The position numbers and the translations under genes are program-made. This document shows, one piece after another, positions 45,348 through 52,776 of a DNA stretch of 64,000 bases. The notes beneath the pieces were generated by a model. It was not told the origin of the DNA. It ran no database searches and saw only the letters and a program-made list of their open reading frames with translations. The DNA lies in NCBI RefSeq assembly GCF_000413855.1, contig NZ_ATGG01000061.1, positions 1-64,000 of the forward strand, read 5' to 3'. How positions within the stretch are numbered: the first letter of the stretch is position 1; every line of letters starts with the position of its first letter. The stretch is from Acinetobacter gyllenbergii CIP 110306 = MTCC 11365 (GTDB lineage: Bacteria > Pseudomonadota > Gammaproteobacteria > Pseudomonadales > Moraxellaceae).

Positions 45348-45656
45348 CTATAAATAATTTTCAATAACTTTCTTAATACTTTCCTTCAAGTCTTTTATAT
45401 CCAGACATTCATATTTTACAATTGGAAAATCCCAATTCATATCTTTTATTAGAATCACTCTAAACACTCCATTTACATCCAAATCAGGATACCACCCAAC
45501 ATCTAAGATTTCACTATTAGTAAAATCAACTTGCAACAAATCCTGAGATAAATCAAATACTGTATCTTCATTTACCTCAAAATCATCATCAATCCAAGAA
45601 ATAGAATCATGACTTACAATACCATTTCTAATATCAATATCCCACCAGATTGCCAT
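45348..45656 (-). CDS. Hypothetical acidic protein, probable immunity gene
   Basis: 102 aa, very acidic and aromatic (MAIWWDIDIRNGIVSHDSISWIDDDFEVNEDTVFDLSQDLL), a typical surface for blocking a nucleic-acid-acting toxin. AGAGGTAAGAA precedes the ATG. Directly upstream is the tail of a lost toxin (HGHPIS type), ending 3 bases before the ATG, which marks it as that toxin's immunity gene. Family not recognised. Confidence 0.55.
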   Translation of the reverse strand: MAIWWDIDIRNGIVSHDSISWIDDDFEVNEDTVFDLSQDLLQVDFTNSEILDVGWYPDLDVNGVFRVILIKDMNWDFPIVKYECLDIKDLKESIKKVIENYL

Positions 45657-45659
45657 TTC

Positions 45660-45773
45660 TTACCTCTTCAAATATTTGTTGTATGTATCTTCAGATATAG
45701 GATGTCCATGGATTACTCCTTGCGAACACTCTATAGGCTTATATGCTGTTTCTTTACCATTATTAGCTATCAA
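45660..45773 (-). pseudogene. Vestigial toxin tail (HGHPIS type)
   Basis: A - strand frame reads GKETAYKPIECSQGVIHGHPISEDTYNKYLKR and stops just before the next immunity gene. It is clearly related to the end of the intact tip at 49619-50320 (QYMRIEVSSTNEFHGHPISKQRYDSYMKK), so it is the remnant of a second toxin of that family. The rest of the toxin and its core are gone. Confidence 0.6.
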
Positions 45774-45793
45774 TTTAATTTATTTAAAACCAT

Positions 45794-46118
45794 AATAAAA
45801 ATATCAACACTCTAAGTTTTTATTATTTTATCAATTAATTTCTTAAATACCATTTTTCTAATTTTTTAGCCAAGCTATGTATAAACATTTCATTACCTAA
45901 ATAGCTTAATCTAATATTTACAAAGAAAAAGGATATCAGCCTACTTTTTTATTAAACGATTCTATCAAGCAAATCTTTCTCTCTATTTCAAAGGAAAACA
46001 ACATCATAAATTCCTTTTTCAAAAAATCTTCAAATCTATCAGCACCCCAACTATAACTTACTGGAATATCAGTTAACTTCAAATCTACTGTAGAAATTCT
46101 CTTAATCATCTTAGTCAA
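45794..46118 (-). pseudogene. Immunity gene copy B, internally deleted
   Basis: 45794-46050 repeats the spacer and gene end of copies A and C but lacks the middle: CTATTTCA is joined directly to AAGGAAAACAACATC. The remaining frame keeps DRFEDFLKKEF and ERKICLIESFNKK. It cannot make the full protein. The sequence beyond 46050 is unrelated. Confidence 0.65.
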
Positions 46119-46234
46119 TTTTCTGAAAAATTATACACGTATTTGTTGGGTATTTTTTCAATACACCAAGAAAATCAAAACTCTAAATTCATATAAAACT
46201 TCAAACTCTATTTTTTAAATAGGTCAACTAAAAG

Positions 46235-46672
46235 TCAAATTATCACATAGATAGACAATATCTCCTCATGATAATTCTCAACCACCCACTGATTATCTCT
46301 TTGTATTATCCAAAAATCCCAATCCTCATCAAAAATATTACTTATATTTTCAATAACAAATTCTATATCACACACAATAGAATATTTATTAAAATTCGAC
46401 CAAAACACCTCAACAATTTCATCAGATTTTTTTGTGGTTAAAAAATCAGATATAATATTAACAATAGTTTCTCTATCATCTTCAACTTTTAAAAACAATT
46501 TATTTGTTTCACTATTAATAACACCATAGCTTTCCACCATCAACCCTAAACTAATAATTCTTTGTTCTAAATCAATAGCACTCAATTCAACTTTATTTAA
46601 TAAAAATTTATCAATAAATGAAGGAATAATCACTACGTGTTCCTCTTCAAAAGAGTTATAAATGTTTTTCAT
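46235..46672 (-). CDS. Hypothetical acidic protein, probable immunity gene
   Basis: 145 aa, acidic, alternating helix and strand (HVVIIPSFIDKFLLNKVELSAIDLEQRIISLGLMVESYG..., ends DEDWDFWIIQRDNQWVVENYHEE). I recognise no family. It follows a decayed remnant rather than a toxin, so its partner is lost or distant. Confidence 0.45.
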   Translation of the reverse strand: MKNIYNSFEEEHVVIIPSFIDKFLLNKVELSAIDLEQRIISLGLMVESYGVINSETNKLFLKVEDDRETIVNIISDFLTTKKSDEIVEVFWSNFNKYSIVCDIEFVIENISNIFDEDWDFWIIQRDNQWVVENYHEEILSIYVII

Positions 46673-46988
46673 TACTATGAAGTTTTACAACATGCGATTT
46701 ATCACAACTTCCTTACATGATATCAAAACAAGAATGATTTTCAGGATCTTTTTCGCATAAAATTCGTATTAGCAACTTAATCAAATCATTAGAAACCAAA
46801 ATTTCAATATAAATATAATAATATCAAAAAAAACCAATTCAAATTTACTTCTAAGCTTTAACTAAAAATTACACATCATGAAAATAAAAATTAAAAAAAT
46901 CTTAGAAATAACATTTATAAAAAACCAACCACAAAATGGTTTTTCATATGGCGGGCTTACTCTTAGATCGTTCACTCTTATATATTAA
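46673..46988 (-). other. Gene-free stretch with an immunity-gene remnant
   Basis: About 316 bp, extremely A+T-rich. The - strand frame near 46835-46728 reads YIYIEILVSNDLIKLLIRILCEKDPENHSCFDIM and stops, resembling the second half of the intact gene at 40756-41079. A short AACCA/TGGTT hairpin at 46927-46941, with T residues after it on the - strand, may terminate the gene ending at 46989. Confidence 0.4.
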
Positions 46989-47315
46989 TCACCTCATAAA
47001 GACAGTTTCTTTAAGTTCTACATTATAAATTTCGTAATAAAACTGTACACCCCGTCCGTTTTGATACATTCCTTGATTAGGAATTTCAAATGGTATTCCA
47101 TCAATAAAATTTTCAACGTTTGGAATAAAACCTATTGATGCATATTTTTGATTATTTGAAATTTGCAACCACACTACATATTTCTTCAGATCCCATTCCC
47201 CTTTGGAAATTTCCTCAAATTTTCGCTTAGCATCCTCAATAACTAAAAGATAAGATCCCGTGATTTCGTGATACTCATTTCTATTAAAAAGTTCTCGCCA
47301 TTCTTTATTACTCAT
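46989..47315 (-). CDS. Hypothetical protein, immunity gene of a lost toxin
   Basis: 108 aa (EWRELFNRNEYHEITGSYLLVIEDAKRKFEEISKGEW..., ends YYEIYNVELKETVFMR). Its ATG overlaps the stop of an upstream toxin tail as ATGA. That coupling, kept although the toxin is reduced to about 34 residues, marks it as an immunity gene. Family not recognised. Confidence 0.55.
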   Translation of the reverse strand: MSNKEWRELFNRNEYHEITGSYLLVIEDAKRKFEEISKGEWDLKKYVVWLQISNNQKYASIGFIPNVENFIDGIPFEIPNQGMYQNGRGVQFYYEIYNVELKETVFMR

Positions 47316-47425
47316 AACTCATAATCGCCTTTTGGACTGTTAACTTTAAATTTTCCGCTTGGTGTTCCTAAATATGAATATGGCAACGATTCTTTAATCT
47401 TGCGACCATAGTTATTCTCTGATCA
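47312..47425 (-). pseudogene. Vestigial toxin tail coupled to an immunity gene
   Basis: The - strand frame reads SENNYGRKIKESLPYSYLG followed by TPSGKFKVNSPKGDYEL and ends in TGA inside the next gene's ATGA. It has the look of a nuclease-toxin C-terminus. An in-frame stop lies just upstream, and the remainder of the toxin is missing. Confidence 0.5.
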
Positions 47426-47548
47426 GCTAAAGAAAAGTTATCATTATTTATGTTGTATTTTCCTTTTCAGCTTTGCCACTTCGAGCATATGAGTCATATA
47501 ACGCAAGGTCTTACACTCAAGCGTTGCTTTGCAGAAATGAGCCACCAC

Positions 47549-48264
47549 GCCTTATACTCCGCCTTCCAAATGACAGCACCAGAATGATCACTCATTTCTT
47601 GTGGTTAAACAAGGATACTAGTAATAAAAATATCAACATCCTAACTTTTTTATTATTTTATCAATTAATTTTATAAATACCGTTTTTTTAATTTTTTAGT
47701 CAAGCTATGTGTAAAAATTTCATTACCAACATAGCTTAATCTAACATTTACAAAGAAAAATGATATTAGTCTATTTTTTTATTAAATGATTCTATCAAGC
47801 AAATTTTTCTCTCCATTTCATTAGCTTCATTTTCATTAAACTTCTTTTCAAAAATAAAATAACTAATGGCACCTTCAAAAAATGACTTCAAGAACTCAGA
47901 ACAAATAAATTTTTTACGTAAATAGACAGTATCTTTTGACGATATTTCAAGATCAACCATATCATCTTTAATTTTAATCAAAGTAAAATTTATAGCTTGT
48001 GAAGGAAAACCAACATCATAAATTCCTTTTTCAAAAAAATCTTCAAATCCATCAGCAACAAACCCCCAAAACCAATTAATATCATCTACAACATTAGATC
48101 CAAAAATCTCATGCCCATAAAAAATAATTTTAATTTTACCTGCAACATAGTCCCAATCAACACCCGAGACTTGTTGATATGATGTAATTTCATTTATATC
48201 AATATAACTTTCATTAATTTTGATCAGTGATTTAAATTCAATCATAAAGCCTCTTAATAAAACC
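47549..48264 (-). repeat. Long direct repeat, copy C (rhs edge plus intact immunity gene)
   Basis: About 716 bp nearly identical to copy A at 44563-45274. At its left end the rhs core start is still readable (MSDHSGAVIWKAEYKAW) but then turns into unrelated sequence, so the tip that once belonged to this copy has been lost. Confidence 0.7.
47766..48245 (-). CDS. Immunity-like protein, intact copy C of a triplicated gene
   Basis: About 159 aa. Start: ATG 48245 after AAGAGGCTTT; the frame extends to 48269 without a better site. The protein is beta-rich at first (YIDINEITSYQQVSGVDWDYVAGKIKIIFYG) and helical at the end (FLKSFFEGAISYFIFEKKFNENEANEMERKICLIESF). It is the only intact member of three copies; A is frameshifted and B internally deleted. 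Retention of one working copy is what one expects if a related toxin is still met. Family not recognised. Confidence 0.6.
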   Translation of the reverse strand: MIEFKSLIKINESYIDINEITSYQQVSGVDWDYVAGKIKIIFYGHEIFGSNVVDDINWFWGFVADGFEDFFEKGIYDVGFPSQAINFTLIKIKDDMVDLEISSKDTVYLRKKFICSEFLKSFFEGAISYFIFEKKFNENEANEMERKICLIESFNKKID

Positions 48265-48331
48265 ACCAAATTCCTTCATGATTTAAACTAACTCTTAAAA
48301 TTTACTAAAATCAGAATTTAAAACAAAATTA

Positions 48332-48880
48332 CTAATACATATAAGTATTATCGGTTCTATAGCCCTCTATCTCTTTATACATATTTTGGTTTTCACCATT
48401 TAAACCATCCGCATAACTCCCTAACAACTCAATACAAAAAACTCTTAACATATTTCTTAAATGATTATTATCTAATGAGTAAAATTCCTCATATATTTCA
48501 TAAAAAACAAAATCCAGATTATCTTTATTAACCAAATAAATACCATTCCAAGCAAGTGGATATGCCGCATAAGAAAAATATAACTTAGTTATTAAGTACA
48601 ATACTGCTGATATAAAGTCTTTAATGTATATTCCATTAACCAAATTAAAACTATCGTGTGTTAAACAGCCAGACAAATAATCAGTTATCACAACTTCGTA
48701 ATCATCACTAATCTCTTCAGAAGAGTTATAGTGATTTTCAATATATTTTAACTCAGCAGTATCTATATCTTTTTTTTCAAAACCTGCAACTAACTTAGGG
48801 TGAACCCAAACTTCAAAGAACTCATCACTCAACCATTCCTTTAACGTTGATATTTCAATTTTTTCATTTAAAAACCTCAT
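48332..48880 (-). CDS. Hypothetical protein, probable immunity gene
   Basis: 182 aa, acidic, rich in tyrosine and phenylalanine (LKEWLSDEFFEVWVHPKLVAGFEKKDIDTAELKYIENHYNSSEE...). It shows no membrane signal or known motif. It lies just downstream of a decayed rhs core fragment (48949-49096), so it probably protected against a toxin that has since been lost. Confidence 0.5.
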   Translation of the reverse strand: MRFLNEKIEISTLKEWLSDEFFEVWVHPKLVAGFEKKDIDTAELKYIENHYNSSEEISDDYEVVITDYLSGCLTHDSFNLVNGIYIKDFISAVLYLITKLYFSYAAYPLAWNGIYLVNKDNLDFVFYEIYEEFYSLDNNHLRNMLRVFCIELLGSYADGLNGENQNMYKEIEGYRTDNTYMY

Positions 48881-48948
48881 GTAGACTTCCCATTTGATGG
48901 AACTTTCGTTGATGAAAATTTACAAATACACTATTATTACTAATTTTT

Positions 48949-49096
48949 CAATCTAGTTTTTTATACAATTCTATCGAACTTGAAGACACCATTTATAATA
49001 TTGGCACAAAGTTCTATTCCCCGTATATATTGTATTTACAAATGCATTTCCATTCCAACCATAGAAAGTTTCATGTTCATTCCCTACATAGTGGTT
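48949..49096 (-). pseudogene. Decayed Rhs core fragment
   Basis: The - strand reads NHYVGNEHETFYGWNGNAF and, in another frame, a stretch matching QAVYSSPIELHQTPDW of the main rhs gene at the DNA level (near GTCTTCAAGTTCGATAGAATT). The order is the same as in the intact core just before the tip. Several indels and stops show it is an old copy. Confidence 0.55.
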
Positions 49097-49130
49097 TATG
49101 CATATATTTTAAAAAATAGAAACTACTATA

Positions 49131-49622
49131 CTAAGAAGTCTTATTTCTTATAAAATTCTCTATATTAACAAATAAATCGTTATTTCCATCAGCAACATAG
49201 TCATCTAACTTATGATAAACATCCAGAAAGATAAGATTTAAAAAAAATGCTACATCTAAAATATTATTCAATGTATAAGTCTTCATAACAACCAATCTAT
49301 TTTTTTTTGAGACTTCATACAAACCTAAACCTAGTTCATATTCAAAACTTTTGTAAGTCTCACCATCAACTTCAGGGTAAATCGAAATATCAACAACAAA
49401 ACTATAAGCTAAGTTATTTATTTTTCTATCAAATTTTGCATAAAAAATATTTTTGTACAAATAAATTTCTGACATTTGAAATTTATCATCTTCATTCAAA
49501 TTATTTAACCAATCAAGATTAATATTATAAAGATAATTTTTAACAACCAACCAATTAGATAAAATTTTCAAAGGTACTAATTGCTGGCTAATTAAATAAA
49601 ACTCTAAGTTATTTGCGTTCAT
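49131..49622 (-). CDS. Probable immunity protein of the HGHPIS tip
   Basis: 163 aa (NLEFYLISQQLVPLKILSNWLVVKNYLYNINLDWLNNLNEDD..., ends DDYVADGNNDLFVNIENFIRNKTS). Its start overlaps the toxin stop by 4 bp. Unrelated in sequence to the immunity gene at 45348 that follows a related toxin tail, so the two toxin relatives had different immunity partners. Family not recognised. Confidence 0.6.
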   Translation of the reverse strand: MNANNLEFYLISQQLVPLKILSNWLVVKNYLYNINLDWLNNLNEDDKFQMSEIYLYKNIFYAKFDRKINNLAYSFVVDISIYPEVDGETYKSFEYELGLGLYEVSKKNRLVVMKTYTLNNILDVAFFLNLIFLDVYHKLDDYVADGNNDLFVNIENFIRNKTS

Positions 49623-50320
49623 TTCACTACCTTTTTCATATAACTATCATAACGTTGCTTCGAAATGGGATGCCCATGAAATTCATTCGTTGATGAGACT
49701 TCTATTCTCATATATTGGGTGGTTTTCCCTTCATTAAAACCAATGTTTCTTCCTGCATCATAAATATAATAATGTGAACCTTTATTATCACCTAAATCAA
49801 CTCTATATCCTTTATTTAAACCCTCTTTTTCAAGCCTATTTCTATATGCCGTAACTTGGGCTATATTTGCCTGACACTTACTCATATCCCAATATTGTGC
49901 CTCTTTTTTCGAAATATCTTGAGCCTGTGTTTTGCACTTTGCCATTGTATGCTTAATATAAGGTGCTGATCTAGAAGTCTGTCTTCTCGCTCGATCTTCT
50001 TTAGTTTCTTGAACTGACTTAAAACTTAAACCAGTAGGGTCTATCCAAGTAATTGGACTTAAACCATATTGATAGTAATTACTTCCGCCCAACAGCCCAA
50101 TCGGATCTTTACTTACAAATCGTCCTACATAGGGCGAGTAATAACGATAACGGTTATAATGCAGGCCTGTTTCTTCATCAAAATACTGCCCTTGAAACCT
50201 AATGTTGTTTGAAATAATTTCTGAGTTTTCAAAGAAATTTGATTTAGCCTTCTCAGTCTTACACTCACCCCACGCCTTATACTCCGCCTTCCAAATGATC
50301 GTACCAGACTGATCACTCAT
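49619..50320 (-). CDS. Orphan Rhs C-terminal toxin tip, HGHPIS-type toxin domain
   Basis: 233 aa. Residues 1-98 are Rhs core identical in design to the other tips (MSDQSGTIIWKAEYKAWGEC, SPYVGRFVSKDPIGLLGG, self-cleavage site WIDPTGL). The last 135 residues are a basic toxin domain (SRSAPYIKHTMAKCKTQAQDISKKEAQYW...YYIYDAGRNIGF...FHGHPISKQRYDSYMKK). I do not recognise the family; conserved histidines in the HGHPIS end may be catalytic. Upstream, 50321-50385 is further rhs core (YHYDHLGTSQE) with an in-frame stop, so the cassette lacks its own export part. Confidence 0.6.
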   Translation of the reverse strand: MSDQSGTIIWKAEYKAWGECKTEKAKSNFFENSEIISNNIRFQGQYFDEETGLHYNRYRYYSPYVGRFVSKDPIGLLGGSNYYQYGLSPITWIDPTGLSFKSVQETKEDRARRQTSRSAPYIKHTMAKCKTQAQDISKKEAQYWDMSKCQANIAQVTAYRNRLEKEGLNKGYRVDLGDNKGSHYYIYDAGRNIGFNEGKTTQYMRIEVSSTNEFHGHPISKQRYDSYMKKVVK

Positions 50321-50482
50321 TTCCTGTGACGTGCCTAAATGATCATAATGGTAGAATCAGATGGCCTCAAAGCCTCGGCTTTTTTTGTGGCTTTCCACAA
50401 TAAATTATCCCAATATAAAGAAGCTCAATGACTTATCACTGAGCTTTGTATAATTTAAAACATATGGGTTCAGTCTTTCAGT

Positions 50483-50704
50483 TTATTCATTTGAAAATAC
50501 TATTAAACGGCCTTCGGGGTATTTCCCCTCCCATCCACATGGCCAGCCTCCTGCTAAGTAGACTGCAAGTACTTCATTAAAAAAATTATTATCTAGTTTT
50601 GTATAGTCATTAAAAATAATCTTTGTAAAATCATCATAAATGCTATCAATTAAGTATGGGAGAGCTTCATTTAACTTCGTATCATGAATAACTCTTTCAT
50701 TCAT
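50483..50704 (-). CDS. Hypothetical small protein, probable immunity gene
   Basis: 73 aa (NERVIHDTKLNEALPYLIDSIYDDFTKIIFNDYTKLDNNFF..., with GGWPCGWEGKYPEGRLIVF). It overlaps the end of the upstream gene by 4 bp. The GGWPxGWEG pattern is distinctive, but I cannot name a family. Confidence 0.45.
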   Translation of the reverse strand: MNERVIHDTKLNEALPYLIDSIYDDFTKIIFNDYTKLDNNFFNEVLAVYLAGGWPCGWEGKYPEGRLIVFSNE

Positions 50705-51003
50705 TTTTTTCCTACGAAGTTAAAAATTTTAGTTGTTAAACCATCAATATCATTATTTTTCTCCATATACAACTCATCCATATTTACAATTTCATCTGAT
50801 CTAACCACATCCCACTCTTGAAGCTCTACTTGCCCATAGCTTTCTATTCGAAAATTAAAAATGTTATCCGCTAATATCGGATCATTAATCTTGAGGTATT
50901 CGAAGTTTAATTTTGATTCATTTAATGGATTTTCCAAAAAACCACCATTTTCTAAAAAATTTATAATTAATGAATTAACATTTTCTTCTAATTGCTTACT
51001 CAT
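50701..51003 (-). CDS. Hypothetical acidic protein, probable immunity gene
   Basis: About 100 aa. Start: ATG 51003 with GAGGAG seven bases upstream; the frame continues to 51084, but that part is the end of the decayed rhs tip. The protein is acidic (LEENVNSLIINFLENGGFLENPLNESKLNFEYLKINDPIL...). Coupled to the following 73-aa gene. Family not recognised. Confidence 0.5.
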   Translation of the reverse strand: MSKQLEENVNSLIINFLENGGFLENPLNESKLNFEYLKINDPILADNIFNFRIESYGQVELQEWDVVRSDEIVNMDELYMEKNNDIDGLTTKIFNFVGKK

Positions 51004-51345
51004 TTTAAGCTCCTCTTGCTGCATTTTTAATTGCACTATTAATAGAGCTATTGCTTTTTCACGACAACAATTGCTTCCATCCACTCTTTAGAATGTGGAG
51101 TTAATCGTTTCAGCTCAAATGCTTTATTGGGCATCTGCTTTATACTCCCAATAAAACACTTATTCAAACCTAATACATCGATCCATTGTGTAGAACTTGG
51201 AGCATATTGATAGGAATCAATGCCACCATCTAACCCAATAGAATCACGACTAACGAATCATCCCATATACGGCTAATAATAACGATAGAGATTGTGATGT
51301 AATCCTATTTCTTAGTCGAAACATTGACCTTGAATTAGAACTAGC
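51004..51345 (-). pseudogene. Decayed Rhs core end and toxin tip
   Basis: The - strand reads FQGQCFD, stop, EIGLHHNLYRYY, stop, PYMG, stop, FVSRDSIGLDGGIDSYQYAPSSTQWIDVLGLNKC, a damaged copy of the FQGQYFDEETGLHYNRYRYYSPYVGRF core. After the cleavage region it goes on as IGSIKQMPNKAFELKRLTPHSKEW before further stops. At least three in-frame stops make it non-functional. Confidence 0.65.
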
Positions 51346-51402
51346 AATAAAAAAACCAGTATTTTAATTTGTTTTTTTATTTATATAAAATCAATTTTTA
51401 TT

Positions 51403-51936
51403 TTAATATGCGATCACTTCCTCTTCAAGAGGTGATACTTTAAATTTTACAGACATAAAACATTGAACTAAAATATTCAAATTAATCTGCAACCCTTTCC
51501 CAAACTGTAAAACCTTGCCACCCACCTGTAATAATTTTTTCGTATCAAAACAATATAACAAATAATCCTCATTATCTAAAAAATTTAATTTTTTTATAAT
51601 TAAATCTAAAAAAACAACATCAAATAAAATAGCGTTTTTCTTATTATAAAATAAAAAAAACAATTTATTATCATCAGAAAACCACTTTAAATCATCTAAT
51701 GCTTTTTCAAAATCAGTGTAATTCCTATATTTTTCACTTAAAATTAAATCATTATCAAAATGAATTACTTTATTTTCATTTTTAGAAATATAATTCTCCC
51801 AAATTGACTCGCTAGGTATAACATCAAAAAATTGAATAGAATTCAAAATATGTTTATCAACATTTGATGATTTTAGATCCTGATATATTATATACAATCT
51901 TTCTTTAGATAGGTTATACAATTCTTCTTTATTCAT
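51403..51936 (-). CDS. Hypothetical protein, immunity gene of a lost toxin
   Basis: About 177 aa. Start: ATG 51936 with AAAGGTG upstream. Mostly helical and acidic (EELYNLSKERLYIIYQDLKSSNVDKHILNSIQFFDVIPSESIW..., ends VSPLEEEVIAY). A toxin tail ends 2 bases before the start, so it was an immunity gene. Family not recognised. Confidence 0.55.
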   Translation of the reverse strand: MNKEELYNLSKERLYIIYQDLKSSNVDKHILNSIQFFDVIPSESIWENYISKNENKVIHFDNDLILSEKYRNYTDFEKALDDLKWFSDDNKLFFLFYNKKNAILFDVVFLDLIIKKLNFLDNEDYLLYCFDTKKLLQVGGKVLQFGKGLQINLNILVQCFMSVKFKVSPLEEEVIAY

Positions 51937-51937
51937 T

Positions 51938-52025
51938 TTATTCACCTTTCCTTAACGGAGGTACTGCACCTTTACTATCAAAGAAAATATGTCCCTTACC
52001 ACAATTATTTGAACTTTTAGCATTT
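51938..52025 (-). pseudogene. Vestigial toxin tail
   Basis: The - strand frame reads NAKSSNNCGKGHIFFDSKGAVPPLRKGE then TAA, directly before the immunity start. It begins at the edge of a perfect 11-bp inverted repeat (52024-52051), likely the deletion or rearrangement point that removed the rest of the toxin. Confidence 0.5.
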
Positions 52026-52233
52026 TACTAAAATCTTTCCATTTTAGTAAAGGCTGCTTACCTACGTGGAGCTTATTTTGAGATAACGTAAAGCATTAAT
52101 GGTGAATTGAGCTGATTTTTAAAATATATAGCATAAAATTTATGCTTCCACCTGTTTAGACAGAAGCATTGTTGAGTTTATTGTATTTATAAATAGCTAA
52201 ACGAAAGTAAATAGACTTACACCTGTGATCATC

Positions 52234-52761
52234 TTATTCATAAAAAAACTCTATAAAATATTCTATATCTTCAACGGCCGCTTGTATTTCCAAATTCGCC
52301 CTAACTTCTTTAATAAATCCTTCAACATACCCACCACTATCTTTTCTAGGATTTAAATTATATTTATTAATAATTAGCTCTTGAATTAAATTAATTGCCT
52401 CTAAGAAACCATATATATTTTTTGAAATAATATGAAGTGTGTCACCTGCAATGCATGCTCCAACTTTTCCAGATTCATTCTCAATATAAACAATATTAGT
52501 ATCATGCTGTGTTAAAAACACTGTACTATCTCTATCGAATATATCACTAAACATATACTGAATTTCTTGAATAGAATCACTTCCTAGAAAATCATTAATA
52601 TTTCCTCCAATATCAATATTGAAATCACATTCAGGAATAGAATTTTTATAAATTAAAAATTGATCATTATCTGGCTCACTTTTCTTAATCAAAAATGATG
52701 ATTCACCATATATCTTTTGATTATTTATACTAATTTTTTCCAATAAATTGATAAGATTCAT
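52234..52761 (-). CDS. Cognate immunity protein of the main Rhs toxin
   Basis: 175 aa, acidic (INLLEKISINNQKIYGESSFLIKKSEPDNDQFLIYKNS..., ends LEIQAAVEDIEYFIEFFYE). It begins 15 bp after the rhs stop on the same strand, the normal place for the immunity gene that protects against the GHH/HNH-type tip. The middle (DSTVFLTQHDTNIVYIENESG) is loosely SUKH-like, but I do not assign the family. Confidence 0.65.
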   Translation of the reverse strand: MNLINLLEKISINNQKIYGESSFLIKKSEPDNDQFLIYKNSIPECDFNIDIGGNINDFLGSDSIQEIQYMFSDIFDRDSTVFLTQHDTNIVYIENESGKVGACIAGDTLHIISKNIYGFLEAINLIQELIINKYNLNPRKDSGGYVEGFIKEVRANLEIQAAVEDIEYFIEFFYE

Positions 52762-52776
52762 ATCTATTCCTAAAAA

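Noticed and set aside
44563..48264. CRISPR or insertion sequence as the source of the repeats
   Set aside because: The repeats are about 700 bp, contain an immunity gene and rhs sequence, and have no spacers, terminal inverted repeats or transposase.
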